Source of the DNA: an uncultured Bdellovibrio sp.
Lineage (GTDB): Bacteria > Bdellovibrionota > Bdellovibrionia > Bdellovibrionales > Bdellovibrionaceae
Assembly (NCBI RefSeq): GCF_946478835.1
Contig: NZ_CAMLDV010000028.1
Location: 1-29,593, forward strand
Length of the DNA: 29,593 nucleotides
Direction of reading: 5' to 3'
Shown here: positions 1 through 8,328 of the stretch, one piece after another
How positions within the stretch are numbered: the first letter of the stretch is position 1
Layout of the letters: each line of letters opens with the position of its first letter
Position numbers and translations under genes: made by a program
Notes under the pieces: generated by a model
What the model was told of the DNA's origin: nothing
The model's database searches: none
What the model saw: the letters and a program-made list of their open reading frames with translations, nothing else

Positions 1-1712
1 GGTTGAGTTTCACCGTAACCCACGGCTTCCACTTGGTCTTCGCTCAGATTGAATTTGCGACGAAGAATTTGCGCGACCGTTTCTGCGCGGTTTTGGCTGA
101 GTTCTTGATTGTATTCGTCAGAACCAATGCTGTCTGTGTGACCGACAACGATGATTTTTTTAATTTTGACCTGAGACATGCTTGAAAGATTTTTATCCAA
201 CTCTCTTTGAGAAGCTTTCGTCAGGTTGCTTGTGTTGAAAATGAAGTTCAAGTTTTTAAGCAGAAGCGCTTTAGCCGGTTTTGGAATTGCCACAACATGC
301 ACGAGCGCTTTGGCTTTTTGTCCTTGTTCATCTTTAACAATAACTTCAACGTCACCGGGATGTGTCGGCGCCATGTACTTCAAAGTGCGGCTTGAGATAC
401 TTCCAAAGAACTCAGGGCTTAAATCCGCCGTGTAGGGAGGAGTTCCACCTTTGGCTTTGATGTGAGCAACACCACCAGTATAGACCGTGATTTCGGATGG
501 ATTGATTTCTAGTGGTTCTGCTGAAGTACTTGGAGCGGCATTGCTTTCGCGAACATGCACAGGAACTGTGACCACAGCACCTTCGGCATCCTTCACGATG
601 ATTTCATCGTCACCGACTTGATCGTAAGCTACATATTCCATCGTCGTCTCGTCAAAATAACCTAGACCTTGAGAGAGTTCATACTGATAAGGAGCGACGC
701 CGCCACTGACCGTGATTTTTTGCTTTTCGTTTTGGGCGAGGTTGAGTTCGTAAGGAAGAACCGACAAGGTCGAGGTTTTTGCAACGGTCGTTGTTGTCGT
801 TTCTTTTGCACTGAAACCAAAGAAATGATTGATACCGAGATACACCCGATAATCCGGAGCTAGACCTTTTGGCATCACTTCGGCTGTTGCACCGAAATGG
901 CCCCACAGATTTCTCGCCAGACGGTATTTTCCACCGAGAAGAACTTCGAGGGAACTAATGTATTTTTGATCGGGATGATCGTCTTTTTTAAGACCGTAAG
1001 AGCTAAAAAGCTCGGCATGGAAACGCCATTTTTTTGTGAGTCCTGTAACATAACCCGCAGAGGCGATCAGTTGGTCACTCACTGGCAAGAAATAATCTGT
1101 GGCAGCAGGATCTCCCGGAGTTCTTTTTCTGTACCCTAAGTTAAATCCGTAACCGCTGTCGCGATCTCTTTTGTCATAAATGAATTCAATATTCCAGATC
1201 GGGGCAGGGGAGTTTCCAATGTAGGGATTGTCGACGGAAGTTGTCAGATCCGCGGAACCAGCGACAGCGAAACCGCCGGTTTTTTCTTGAGAGATATTGT
1301 ATTTAAATCCCAATCGATGTCCGTTAATTCCTTCAGAGATAAAATTCTGCTGACTTTGGCCTGAGTCGGGCTCCTGACTAAAATATCCTGGCATTGAGTA
1401 AGTGAGTTCCAAATTGCGAGTCACACCCCAAGCGAAAATCAAGTCGAACGTAAAAGCTTTATCCTTGTAATCGACAAAGTTCTTTTGCACGAGATTATCG
1501 TAAACACTCAATTCGTTTCGTACATAGGCGGCGAAGAAGCCGATATTGAAATAATTCTTTTCCAAAGTTTGCGAAGAGTGAATGTTCTGAAATACCAGGG
1601 AATCTGGATTGGGAGCAAAGGTCTGCATATTTCCCAAAACATTCGCCTGCGCTGGTGAAGTTATTGTGAGGGCCGCAAGAAAACAAATTAAAAACGTTCT
1701 AAAAATTTTCAT
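1..1712 (-). CDS. OmpA-domain outer-membrane protein with Ig-like repeats (3' end cut off)
   Basis: The reading frame is open from the ATG at 1712 to the window edge, about 570 residues. Residues 1-24 are a signal peptide ending in AQA. Residues about 30-305 have alternating aromatic, amphipathic strands typical of an outer-membrane beta-barrel. Two Ig-like domains follow at about 314-385 and 400-475, each with a GG-x-x-PY motif. An OmpA C-terminal peptidoglycan-binding domain starts near 486 and contains VGHTDSIGSDEYN and the NRAETV helix. Only the last few residues of that domain should be missing. The family tethers the outer membrane to the cell wall. The start overlaps the stop of the upstream GlsB-like gene by one base (TAATG), with GAGG five bases before the ATG, so the two are probably co-translated. 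The fold assignment is by sequence pattern only. Confidence 0.88.
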   Translation of the reverse strand, partial: MKIFRTFLICFLAALTITSPAQANVLGNMQTFAPNPDSLVFQNIHSSQTLEKNYFNIGFFAAYVRNELSVYDNLVQKNFVDYKDKAFTFDLIFAWGVTRNLELTYSMPGYFSQEPDSGQSQQNFISEGINGHRLGFKYNISQEKTGGFAVAGSADLTTSVDNPYIGNSPAPIWNIEFIYDKRDRDSGYGFNLGYRKRTPGDPAATDYFLPVSDQLIASAGYVTGLTKKWRFHAELFSSYGLKKDDHPDQKYISSLEVLLGGKYRLARNLWGHFGATAEVMPKGLAPDYRVYLGINHFFGFSAKETTTTTVAKTSTLSVLPYELNLAQNEKQKITVSGGVAPYQYELSQGLGYFDETTMEYVAYDQVGDDEIIVKDAEGAVVTVPVHVRESNAAPSTSAEPLEINPSEITVYTGGVAHIKAKGGTPPYTADLSPEFFGSISSRTLKYMAPTHPGDVEVIVKDEQGQKAKALVHVVAIPKPAKALLLKNLNFIFNTSNLTKASQRELDKNLSSMSQVKIKKIIVVGHTDSIGSDEYNQELSQNRAETVAQILRRKFNLSEDQVEAVGYGETQ

Positions 1713-2002
1713 TAAGACCTCGTGACCACACGGTTGATAAGAACAAGAATAACAGCTCCGGCGATGCCGATTAAAATTCCTTGCCAGCTAAAAGCAGTGT
1801 AAGTAGGCCAGTGAAACACACGAGGCGCCAGGAAATTGCCCAGAAAAGATCCAGCTAGACCTAGCAGGATCGTACGAATCCAGCCCATGGCTTCACTGCC
1901 TGGAATGACCAACTTTGCGGCGACGCCCACACCAAGTCCAAGAACGACCCAAAGAACAATTTGATTAAAAAGGGGATGATGCAAAATGGAGTTGATATTC
2001 AT
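1712..2002 (-). CDS. GlsB/YeaQ/YmgE family membrane protein
   Basis: This 96-residue protein has three hydrophobic helices with the family's glycine-rich pattern: GLGVGVAAKLVIPG, then a GLAGSFLGNFLAP segment, then GILIGIAGAVILVLINR. It belongs to the transglycosylase-associated/GlsB-YeaQ-YmgE family, small inner-membrane proteins linked to general stress responses whose molecular role is unknown. A longer in-frame start exists at 2119, but the ATG at 2002 is preferred because AGAGAGG lies about eight bases upstream and the family begins just before the first helix. The stop overlaps the start of the OmpA-domain gene by one base, implying an operon. The gene is divergent from the anchored protein at 2110. 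Confidence 0.88.
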   Translation of the reverse strand: MNINSILHHPLFNQIVLWVVLGLGVGVAAKLVIPGSEAMGWIRTILLGLAGSFLGNFLAPRVFHWPTYTAFSWQGILIGIAGAVILVLINRVVTRS

Positions 2003-2109
2003 AGTTGTGCCTCTCTTGTTTAGGTTAACGTGATTCATTTTGACTGAGTAGTAATTCTGCAATTCTCTCGACCTTGGCAGGTTGGCTTTTCTTAAGATAA
2101 GATGCAGAT

Positions 2110-2760
2110 ATGAAGTCATTTTCTCGTTTTAAATATCTCCTTGCCGGTCTTGTTATTGGCGTTGTTGCTTTCGGCCTTTTTAACGCCTATCGCGGGAAAG
2201 AGACGACCACCGTTGAAGATCTTTTTACGGAAAATATCGAACACCGTTTTTATTCGTATGCGACTCAAATCGTCGGAAAACAACGTTTGCAGGTGGCAAA
2301 ACTTCAAGAGACCGAAGTCTTTGAAAGAACATCAAAGCTCAAAGCTTTTTGGGTGGATCTTCCTGATGTGGTCGTGAAAGCCACGGTCCCGGTAGAATAT
2401 AGTTTTTTCGTTGATATGAATCGAGGCTGGAAGTTTCAATTGGTGAATAACGAAATTCTTGTGGATGTGCCAGGACTCAGCAATAGCACTCCGGCCGTGG
2501 ATATTGGCAAACTTCGTTTTGACGTGGTGAAAGGCAGTCTTTTTCGCAGTGAAAAAGACTCTCTTGAAAAAATTCAGAAAGAGTTGATGGGTTTGCTTGT
2601 CGAAAAATCCATTGAGCATCGTAAAACTGTGCGTGAACAAGCGCGAACGTCCCTTGAGCAATTCATCAAAGGCTGGCTTTCCCAAGTGACGGGAGGACTG
2701 CCTTCTGAAAAAATCAAAATTCGTTTCGCAGATGAACCGAAGACCGAAAATTTGCAATAG
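2110..2760 (+). CDS. Membrane-anchored protein of unknown function
   Basis: I do not recognise this 216-residue protein with confidence. Residues 1-8 are basic and residues 9-26 form one hydrophobic anchor (LLAGLVIGVVAFGLF), so most of the chain should lie outside the inner membrane. The middle (about 90-140) is beta-rich with a VEYSFFVDM segment and ends in a VDVPGL motif. The C-terminal third is a charged amphipathic helix region. The layout is loosely reminiscent of DUF4230-type anchored proteins, but that is a guess. The lipoprotein at 2782 follows after 21 bases, so the two are probably one transcript. Confidence 0.8.
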   Translation: MKSFSRFKYLLAGLVIGVVAFGLFNAYRGKETTTVEDLFTENIEHRFYSYATQIVGKQRLQVAKLQETEVFERTSKLKAFWVDLPDVVVKATVPVEYSFFVDMNRGWKFQLVNNEILVDVPGLSNSTPAVDIGKLRFDVVKGSLFRSEKDSLEKIQKELMGLLVEKSIEHRKTVREQARTSLEQFIKGWLSQVTGGLPSEKIKIRFADEPKTENLQ

Positions 2761-2781
2761 TCCGTTGCAGTGAAGGAACTT

Positions 2782-3228
2782 ATGAACAAGATCTCTTATT
2801 TTTTCGTGATAGTAATTCTAACAATGGCAACGGCTTGTTCGTCTTTTACAAAAGGCCTTTTGAAGGATCCGGAAGTTTCCGTTGTGGGACTTGATGTTTC
2901 CAATGTCACGGCCCAAGACGCCTTGGTGCATGTGAAACTCAATGTGAAAAATCCAAATCCTGTTCCGTTGCGTGTGGGAAAAATAACTTATGCTTTGACG
3001 TTGTCAGGGAAAGACGTGACCGAAGGTGAATTTAAAGAGGGCGTGGACGTTCCTTCACAAGGTGAAAACACGGTCGTTGTCCCACTGAAATTTAAATACA
3101 ACACCGTGGGCACTTTGGTTGATGGTCTTTTAAAGGGTACTTTGAGTAAAGAGTACGAACTTAAAGGCTCGGCCCAGATGGGACTTTTCTCCATTCCGTT
3201 TAATAAAAAAGGCGAACTGGAATTTTAA
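2782..3228 (+). CDS. LEA14-like (WHy domain) lipoprotein
   Basis: This predicted 148-residue lipoprotein has the lipobox ATAC with Cys19, and serine follows the cysteine, so outer-membrane sorting is likely. The remainder is a single LEA type 2/WHy domain: VKLNVKNPNPVPLRVGKITY is the hallmark strand with an NPN turn, followed by the usual beta-sandwich strands. Such bacterial proteins are small periplasmic domains of unknown role. A GTG at 2770 is in frame, but the ATG at 2782 has GAAGGA just upstream and gives a proper signal peptide. The stop overlaps the convergent DUF6624-like gene by four bases (3225-3228). Confidence 0.87.
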   Translation: MNKISYFFVIVILTMATACSSFTKGLLKDPEVSVVGLDVSNVTAQDALVHVKLNVKNPNPVPLRVGKITYALTLSGKDVTEGEFKEGVDVPSQGENTVVVPLKFKYNTVGTLVDGLLKGTLSKEYELKGSAQMGLFSIPFNKKGELEF

Positions 3229-3806
3229 GCCGTTCGCCATCCTGTTTTCTTGGTCCATTCAAGAAATTCTTGCTGGCGTTTTGCCGGGTCCGGTGGATGA
3301 TATTCGACATTCATCGGCGTGATGATCATGCTTTCTAGAGGAGAAAGTCCTACTTCGGCGCGGCGTCTGTTCAGATTGTCGGGATCTTCAACATCCGTGA
3401 TTCTAAGAATTCCGTTTTCGTCCCAATCTGAATTTGTCCCGTAAACTTGTTTAAGTCCTTCGTAAAAACGAATGCGATCCACCAGGCAAGCCACATACAG
3501 TGCAGGAACTTCTTTTCTCTTTGCAAGATCCGTCAACACTTGTTCTTGAGCACGCATAAATTCTGGCCAACTGATGGCGTGTAATACAATTCTGAGCGCG
3601 GCGACGCAGGCTTCTTCGCCGACTTGGGCGGTCGTTGGAAAACCTTTATTTTCTTCGATGAGTTCTTTGAGGCGCTGGGCATTTCGTAAATGCACTTTTT
3701 CCATTTGCGGATTGTATCCGTGAAAAAGTTCTCCTGTGCTCGCAAGTACTTCGCGAACGGCCTCATCTTCACGCATCAAGTGGAGAAGTTCTTCTTTCAG
3801 TTTCAT
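3225..3806 (-). CDS. DUF6624-like protein
   Basis: This 193-residue soluble protein has no signal peptide. Its pattern matches what I know of the DUF6624 family: an N-terminal acidic region, an NAQRLKELIEENKGFPTTAQVG segment spanning roughly residues 42-63, ACLVDRIRFYEGLKQVYGT near 104-122, and RRAEVGLSPL near 147-156. The family function is unknown. The ATG overlaps the stop of adenosine deaminase (ATGA at 3803-3806), with GG only two bases upstream, so its translation probably depends on termination of the deaminase. Assignment rests on motif memory rather than a search. Confidence 0.85.
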   Translation of the reverse strand: MKLKEELLHLMREDEAVREVLASTGELFHGYNPQMEKVHLRNAQRLKELIEENKGFPTTAQVGEEACVAALRIVLHAISWPEFMRAQEQVLTDLAKRKEVPALYVACLVDRIRFYEGLKQVYGTNSDWDENGILRITDVEDPDNLNRRRAEVGLSPLESMIITPMNVEYHPPDPAKRQQEFLEWTKKTGWRTA

Positions 3807-4828
3807 CCAAAAAAATCCGTCATAAATCTGTTTTTTTCCACATCAGGAAAGAAGCTGGCATCAAAAGCGACTTGATTGCAGCGATGAAAATCTTCTTTTG
3901 TAAAACCATGCACGCGGTGAAGAACTTCGTAATCGTCACTGAGTGTGGTTGCAAAAACTCCGGGATCGTCAGAGTTGATGGTGACAAGAACTCCTGCATT
4001 CATCAGTTGACGAATCGGGTGGTCCTCATAAGTTTTAAAACTTTGGGTCAGGTAATTGCTGATCGGGCATATCTCTAAAGGAATACGACGACTTTGTACA
4101 AAGTTGATTACTTTTGGATCATGCACGATTTGAATTCCGTGACCGATCCGTTCAGCACCCAGAATTTCAATACTGTCTTGCACCCACTGTGCTGAGAGCG
4201 GCCCGGGGGCTTCGCCAGAGTGAACTGTAATACGTAAACCTGCTTTTTTCGCTTTTTGAAAAAGAGGTGCAAAAACTTTTGGATCGAAACCTTCTTCGTT
4301 ATCGGCAAGATCTAAAGCGATAAAACTATCTTTGTGAGCGATTGCAAAATCCACGACTTTCTCTGCCTCGGCGAAAGGTTTCACTCTTTGCACGATGCAG
4401 ATCAGACCAATGAGCATGTGGTATTTTTTGCGGGCCATCTCAAGGCCCTTGTGTAAAGATTTGTGGATTTTTTCGAAAGTCAGATTCTTATGACCTTCGG
4501 CAATGAACGTGGGGGCATAACGAAGTTCGAGCAGACGAATGCCATCATTGTACGCGTCCTCACAGGCTTCAAAAGCAATACGTGTTAGGATCTCTTCGCT
4601 TGCCAAGACTTTTTGAGCGTTGAGAAATTTATTAAGAACTGAACTCAAATCCTTCATCGGGCTTGTAATTAAAAATTGTTCCTTCTGCGCCTGTGAGGTC
4701 GAGGCTAGGGGAATTCCGACTTGAGGGGCCAGTTCTACAAGCGTACTCCAACGCACCGAGCAGTCCAGGTGGCGATGTAATTCCACTTTCAGGATATCGC
4801 GAATGTTATGAGAGTAGAGTTTTTCCAT
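3803..4828 (-). CDS. add: Adenosine deaminase
   Basis: This enzyme hydrolyses adenosine or deoxyadenosine to inosine or deoxyinosine plus ammonia in purine salvage. The 341-residue length fits the family. The metal-binding HxH is His18/His20 in ELHRHLD; His203 and Glu206 lie in VHSGE; His230 is in RIGHG; LEICPISN precedes the NSDDPG motif with Asp287-Asp288. All expected catalytic and metal ligands are present. In a predator that digests prey nucleic acids, salvage of purine nucleosides is a natural role, which is inference. Adenine deaminase is the nearest alternative, and motifs alone do not exclude it. The gene is coupled to the DUF6624-like gene by ATGA overlap and is divergent from transketolase 65 bases away. 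Confidence 0.93.
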   Translation of the reverse strand: MEKLYSHNIRDILKVELHRHLDCSVRWSTLVELAPQVGIPLASTSQAQKEQFLITSPMKDLSSVLNKFLNAQKVLASEEILTRIAFEACEDAYNDGIRLLELRYAPTFIAEGHKNLTFEKIHKSLHKGLEMARKKYHMLIGLICIVQRVKPFAEAEKVVDFAIAHKDSFIALDLADNEEGFDPKVFAPLFQKAKKAGLRITVHSGEAPGPLSAQWVQDSIEILGAERIGHGIQIVHDPKVINFVQSRRIPLEICPISNYLTQSFKTYEDHPIRQLMNAGVLVTINSDDPGVFATTLSDDYEVLHRVHGFTKEDFHRCNQVAFDASFFPDVEKNRFMTDFFG

Positions 4829-4893
4829 TTAACGCTCCCGGTAAGCTTTTGTTCCCTTTACCCACTTCGTCTTCCAGAGTAAAACTTTATCCT

Positions 4894-6927
4894 ATGACAG
4901 AACCCATCCAAATCAAAACAAAACTCGCGGGGAACCCTTCACAGGAACCTCAATTTAAAACTTTCGTTAAAAGCAAAGACGGACGTCAGATTCCAGTCGT
5001 GGACCCTCGTTCGACTCGTGCTCTTGTTTCTTTGATGGACATGAATGCGGTCCTTGGCGGAGCAGCGTCTCACTACGGTGGTCCGGCGGCTTTGGCTGAG
5101 TTGATGTCCGCTTTGCATGGTCACGTTTTTGATGTTGCCGCTCGCGAAAAAAAGCAATGGTATGATTTGTTTCACTTGGTGAACGACGCTGGTCACTGCG
5201 AAAATGGTTTGTATGCTTTAAAAGCGAACTACCACATGGCGGGCTTGACGTTAGAGAGTCTAAAAAAATTCCGTTCTATTGAAAGCGGCCTAACAGGTCA
5301 CGGTGAAGTTCACTGTTTCCCCGAAGGCGTTTTCATTTCTAACGGTCCGTTAGGTTCGGCCTTTCCGCAAACTCAAGGTCTTGCTATGGGAGAAGCGATC
5401 TCGGGTCGCAATCGTATCACTGTGACGACAATTTCTGATGGCGCTTGTATGGAAGGTGAAGCGAAAGAGTCTTTCGCGGCGATTCCGGGTCTTGCGCAAA
5501 CAGGAAAGATGGGTCCTTACGTTTTGATTATCAGTGATAACAATACAAAACTTTCGGGTCGTATTGATGCGGAGTCTTTCTCAATGACTCCAACATTCAA
5601 CTCTTTAAAAGATTTGGGTTGGAATGTGATCACATTGGCTGAAGGTAACGACTTGCAAAAATGCTATGACACGATTGTCACTGCGATTGAGCAAGCTAAA
5701 GCTGATCCGAAGAAACCAGTTGTGATTCATGCAAAGACAATCAAAGGCATCGGTACTAAGAAAACAGCCGAATCTGCTTCGGGCGGTCACGGTTTCCCTC
5801 TGAAAAGTCCTTCTGAGTTGCCAGCTTTCTTAAGTGAAATTTACGGTGGCGAAACTTTGCCGGCGGTTTACAACACGTGGATTGATGAACTCAATAAATG
5901 GGAAGCAGAGATTAAAGCCAAAGCTGTGAAAGACACGGGCGAAAAAATTCAAACGGGTGTCTCTGCTGCTATGGTACGCGCTCGTAAAGCGGGCCTTCCG
6001 GTTTTGAGTGTGACTTCGGATCTTCCAGGCTCCACAGGTGTTGCTGGATTCCGTAAAGAGTTCCCACAAGATTCTTTTGATGTGGGTATTGCCGAAAGCA
6101 ACATGGTTTCAACAGCGGCGGGTCTTTCTAAATTGGGATACATTCCTGTTGTAGATACTTTCGCGCAATTTGGTGTGACAAAAGGCGCGTTGCCTTTGAC
6201 GATGGGAGCTTTATCAGAAGCTCCGATCATCGCGATCTTCTCACACACGGGTTTTCAAGATGCGGCAGACGGAGCGTCTCACCAGGCTTTGAGTTACATG
6301 GCGATGGTGTCTTCGATTCCTCACGTGGATGTGTATTCTCTTTCTTGCAGCGAAGAAGCTGATGCTTTGGTTTACGCCGTGATTGAGAATTTTGCGAAGG
6401 CTCGTAAAGAGGGACAAGTTCCAAATTCAGCGGTGTTCTTCTTGGGTCGTGAAAACTTCCCTAAGTCTTATGTGACCCCAAGCTCTTATGATTTGAAAAA
6501 AGCGCAGATCTTGGTGGATACAGCGAAAGACAAGACAAAATCTGTGACGATTGCAACAACAGGCTCTTTAGTTCCACAAGCTTTGCAAGCTGCAAAAGAT
6601 TTGGAAACAAAAGGTGTGGGCGCGATTGTTGTGAACTGTGCGTGTGTGAATCACGTGGATCTTGCGACAATGAAGAATGCTCTTGAAAAAACTCAAGGTC
6701 GCCTTGTGACTGTGGAAGATCATCAGTTAGTCGGTGGTTTCGGCCAGATGTTGACTCATGCGCTTTTGCAGGCGGATACGACGGTCTCTGCAAAGAGTTT
6801 GGGTGTTCACGGCGAATTCGGACAAAGTGCTTATACGGCTTTGGATCTTTACCGCAAACACAAAGTCGATGCTTCGGCGATTGTTGAAACTGTCGGCACG
6901 TTCTTTCAAAAAAGCGGCGCTTGGTAA
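4894..6927 (+). CDS. tkt: Transketolase
   Basis: Transketolase moves two-carbon units between sugar phosphates in the pentose phosphate pathway, using thiamine diphosphate. The protein has 677 residues, normal for a full-length enzyme. The cofactor motif begins at Asp182 (SDGACMEGE) and ends in the SDNN stretch. The pyrimidine-binding domain contains the catalytic glutamate Glu401 (VGIAESNM). The frame stays open upstream to 4693, but that stretch lies inside the divergent add gene; the ATG at 4894 gives the expected N-terminus although no strong Shine-Dalgarno site precedes it. A clear terminator follows at 6955-6983. A dedicated one-carbon or sulfonate transketolase variant cannot be excluded by eye. 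Confidence 0.92.
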   Translation: MTEPIQIKTKLAGNPSQEPQFKTFVKSKDGRQIPVVDPRSTRALVSLMDMNAVLGGAASHYGGPAALAELMSALHGHVFDVAAREKKQWYDLFHLVNDAGHCENGLYALKANYHMAGLTLESLKKFRSIESGLTGHGEVHCFPEGVFISNGPLGSAFPQTQGLAMGEAISGRNRITVTTISDGACMEGEAKESFAAIPGLAQTGKMGPYVLIISDNNTKLSGRIDAESFSMTPTFNSLKDLGWNVITLAEGNDLQKCYDTIVTAIEQAKADPKKPVVIHAKTIKGIGTKKTAESASGGHGFPLKSPSELPAFLSEIYGGETLPAVYNTWIDELNKWEAEIKAKAVKDTGEKIQTGVSAAMVRARKAGLPVLSVTSDLPGSTGVAGFRKEFPQDSFDVGIAESNMVSTAAGLSKLGYIPVVDTFAQFGVTKGALPLTMGALSEAPIIAIFSHTGFQDAADGASHQALSYMAMVSSIPHVDVYSLSCSEEADALVYAVIENFAKARKEGQVPNSAVFFLGRENFPKSYVTPSSYDLKKAQILVDTAKDKTKSVTIATTGSLVPQALQAAKDLETKGVGAIVVNCACVNHVDLATMKNALEKTQGRLVTVEDHQLVGGFGQMLTHALLQADTTVSAKSLGVHGEFGQSAYTALDLYRKHKVDASAIVETVGTFFQKSGAW

Positions 6928-6954
6928 AATTGAAAATTGAATTAGATTTCAGAG

Positions 6955-6983
6955 AAACCCATGAAGAAATTCATGGGTTTTTT
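6955..6983 (+). terminator. Intrinsic terminator after tkt
   Basis: The arms AAACCCATGAA (6955-6965) and TTCATGGGTTT (6970-6980) form a perfect 11-bp stem with a GAAA loop, followed by a T run. The hairpin overlaps the stop codon of the convergent regulator gene, so it may serve both directions. Confidence 0.88.
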
Positions 6984-7609
6984 CTTATGCAGAATCGGCA
7001 GACAGAGCCACCTCGGGCTATGCAGCTCTCTAGTTTGACGTTCAATCCTCCAGAAGACTTTTCGATAAATTTCGTATCGAACTTGCAAAGTTCCGGATGG
7101 GCTTTGGCAACGGTGTGATAAACGCAGTTTGTGGCTTCAATAACAGCACCTTTGCGAAGATCACGTTGTTTAAGGGTGGCGCGGTAACCGAGTTCATTAA
7201 GCGCTTTGGCGATCTCACTTAAAAGTTCTGCCGTGGAGTCGGCTTTTTCAAAGCGGGGTTTCATAGATTCGGCGACACGAACTGCAAGTCGTTCCATCAT
7301 TTTTGCAACGGAAGCGGCTCCTACGTCTTCAGCAAGAAATTCTAGAATAATATTTGAAAGCCACGAGTACTGACGGGGAAAAGCTTCGTGTCCTTCCTGA
7401 GAAAGAAGATAATAGCGACGAGGTCGTCCCACGGAGCCTTTGACATCTCTGTAGGAAAGAAATCCCAAACCGTCGACTTTGATAAGATGTTCTTTGGCCG
7501 CTGTTTTTGTAATCTCCAAATGGTCCGCAATCTCATCTAAAGTGGCCCCATCCGGTTGAGTCAAAAGGTATTCCAAAATCTTCTTTTGATTGGCGTGCAG
7601 ACTTTGCAT
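6971..7609 (-). CDS. ArsR/SufR-like winged-helix regulator with C-terminal cysteine cluster
   Basis: This 212-residue cytoplasmic regulator has an N-terminal winged helix (about 8-75) with a TLDEIADHLEITKTAAKEHL helix-turn-helix and the GRPRRYYLL wing. It resembles COG2345, the group that includes the iron-sulfur regulator SufR. The C-terminal part has cysteines at 162, 175, 196, 204 and 207. The spacings from Cys162 to Cys175 (12 residues between) and Cys175 to Cys204 (28 between) match the first-second and second-fourth SufR cysteines, but the third SufR position is not cysteine; Cys196 lies seven residues later. An Fe-S cluster is plausible but unproved. It is divergent from the membrane protein at 7708, its likely target. 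Confidence 0.86.
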   Translation of the reverse strand: MQSLHANQKKILEYLLTQPDGATLDEIADHLEITKTAAKEHLIKVDGLGFLSYRDVKGSVGRPRRYYLLSQEGHEAFPRQYSWLSNIILEFLAEDVGAASVAKMMERLAVRVAESMKPRFEKADSTAELLSEIAKALNELGYRATLKQRDLRKGAVIEATNCVYHTVAKAHPELCKFDTKFIEKSSGGLNVKLESCIARGGSVCRFCIRKNP

Positions 7610-7624
7610 AGGACCTCTTTATCT

Positions 7625-7642
7625 ATTTAAACAATTTAAACA
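7625..7642. promoter_or_regulatory. Tandem 9-bp repeat, candidate operator
   Basis: ATTTAAACA occurs twice back to back, and each copy contains the palindrome TTTAAA. It sits 16 bases upstream of the regulator start and about 65 bases upstream of the membrane-protein start, where an autoregulatory operator would be expected. It does not resemble the CAAC-N6-GTTG box I associate with cyanobacterial SufR. The operator role is inference. Confidence 0.4.
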
Positions 7643-7707
7643 GTATTTACCATTTTTATTCCCGGGATCATTATGAAGCCAGAAAGAATTTTATAAAAGG
7701 AGTAATT

Positions 7708-8238
7708 ATGGAAAACACTGTAAAGCCTTTAACGGCTGTTTCGTCTCGAGACTCCGGAATGTCTCGCTCTCTTGTTACGGGTATTGTGACAGGACAAATC
7801 GCGGGACTTATCATGGCGGTCGTTGTCATGGTCGTTTTTACCGTCTTCTTGGGAAAGAGCCCTCTTTATCCTGTGCAAGTGATTGGTTCGGTCTTATTTG
7901 GTGAGTCGGCTCTACAAGGGTTTCACCTTGGAGCATTGCTCGCAGGACTTTTGTTGCATCAATTGGGGCCATCACTTCTTTGGGGTGTCCTTTACGGAGT
8001 CGTGGCTAGTAAACTTCAGCCTCAGTCTAAGGGTGCGGCTTTGATGTTGGGTCTTGGCGTCAGCGTGGTTTCAATGGCAGGACCTTATGTCTTAATTCCA
8101 CTTGTGATGAATATCATGCAAGGCGTGGATTACTGGAACCGTGAAGTTCCGATGTTTTGGGATTGGGCCGCTCACATCGTGTTTGGAGCTTCATTTGCTC
8201 TTTACCCAATGATTGAAAAGAAATTGCAGAAGAACTAA
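7708..8238 (+). CDS. Four-helix inner-membrane protein of unknown function
   Basis: I do not recognise this 176-residue protein. Residues 1-20 are polar, followed by four hydrophobic stretches at about 22-48, 70-100, 107-134 and 148-168, so a four-helix membrane protein is predicted. The helices are rich in glycine and small residues, and a WDWAAHIVFG segment precedes the last helix. A strong ribosome-binding site AAGGAG (7697-7702) lies five bases before the ATG. It is divergent from the cysteine-containing regulator and ends at a bidirectional terminator, so it is a single-gene transcript probably controlled by that regulator. No cysteine or obvious metal site is visible. Confidence 0.85.
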   Translation: MENTVKPLTAVSSRDSGMSRSLVTGIVTGQIAGLIMAVVVMVVFTVFLGKSPLYPVQVIGSVLFGESALQGFHLGALLAGLLLHQLGPSLLWGVLYGVVASKLQPQSKGAALMLGLGVSVVSMAGPYVLIPLVMNIMQGVDYWNREVPMFWDWAAHIVFGASFALYPMIEKKLQKN

Positions 8239-8273
8239 AAGCATGCGAGTGATTTTTTGAAATACGTTCACGG

Positions 8274-8308
8274 AAAAAAGCCCATGAATCACTTCGTGGG
8301 CTTTTTCT
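8274..8308. terminator. Bidirectional intrinsic terminator
   Basis: The arms AAAAAGCCCA (8275-8284) and TGGGCTTTTT (8297-8306) pair, and the stem continues inward through a T-G wobble and GAA/TTC to a TCAC loop, about 14 pairs in all. A-rich and T-rich flanks allow function on both strands, between the convergent genes ending at 8238 and 8329. Confidence 0.88.
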
Positions 8309-8328
8309 AAATTAGTTAAAAAGTATCA

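Noticed and set aside
2332..2757. Minus-strand frame of 141 codons opposite the anchored protein gene
   Set aside because: It is a shadow; its product has no domain, while the plus-strand gene has an anchor and operon context.
4693..4893. Upstream extension of the transketolase frame
   Set aside because: It lies inside the divergent add gene and is not part of the family N-terminus; ATG 4894 fits.
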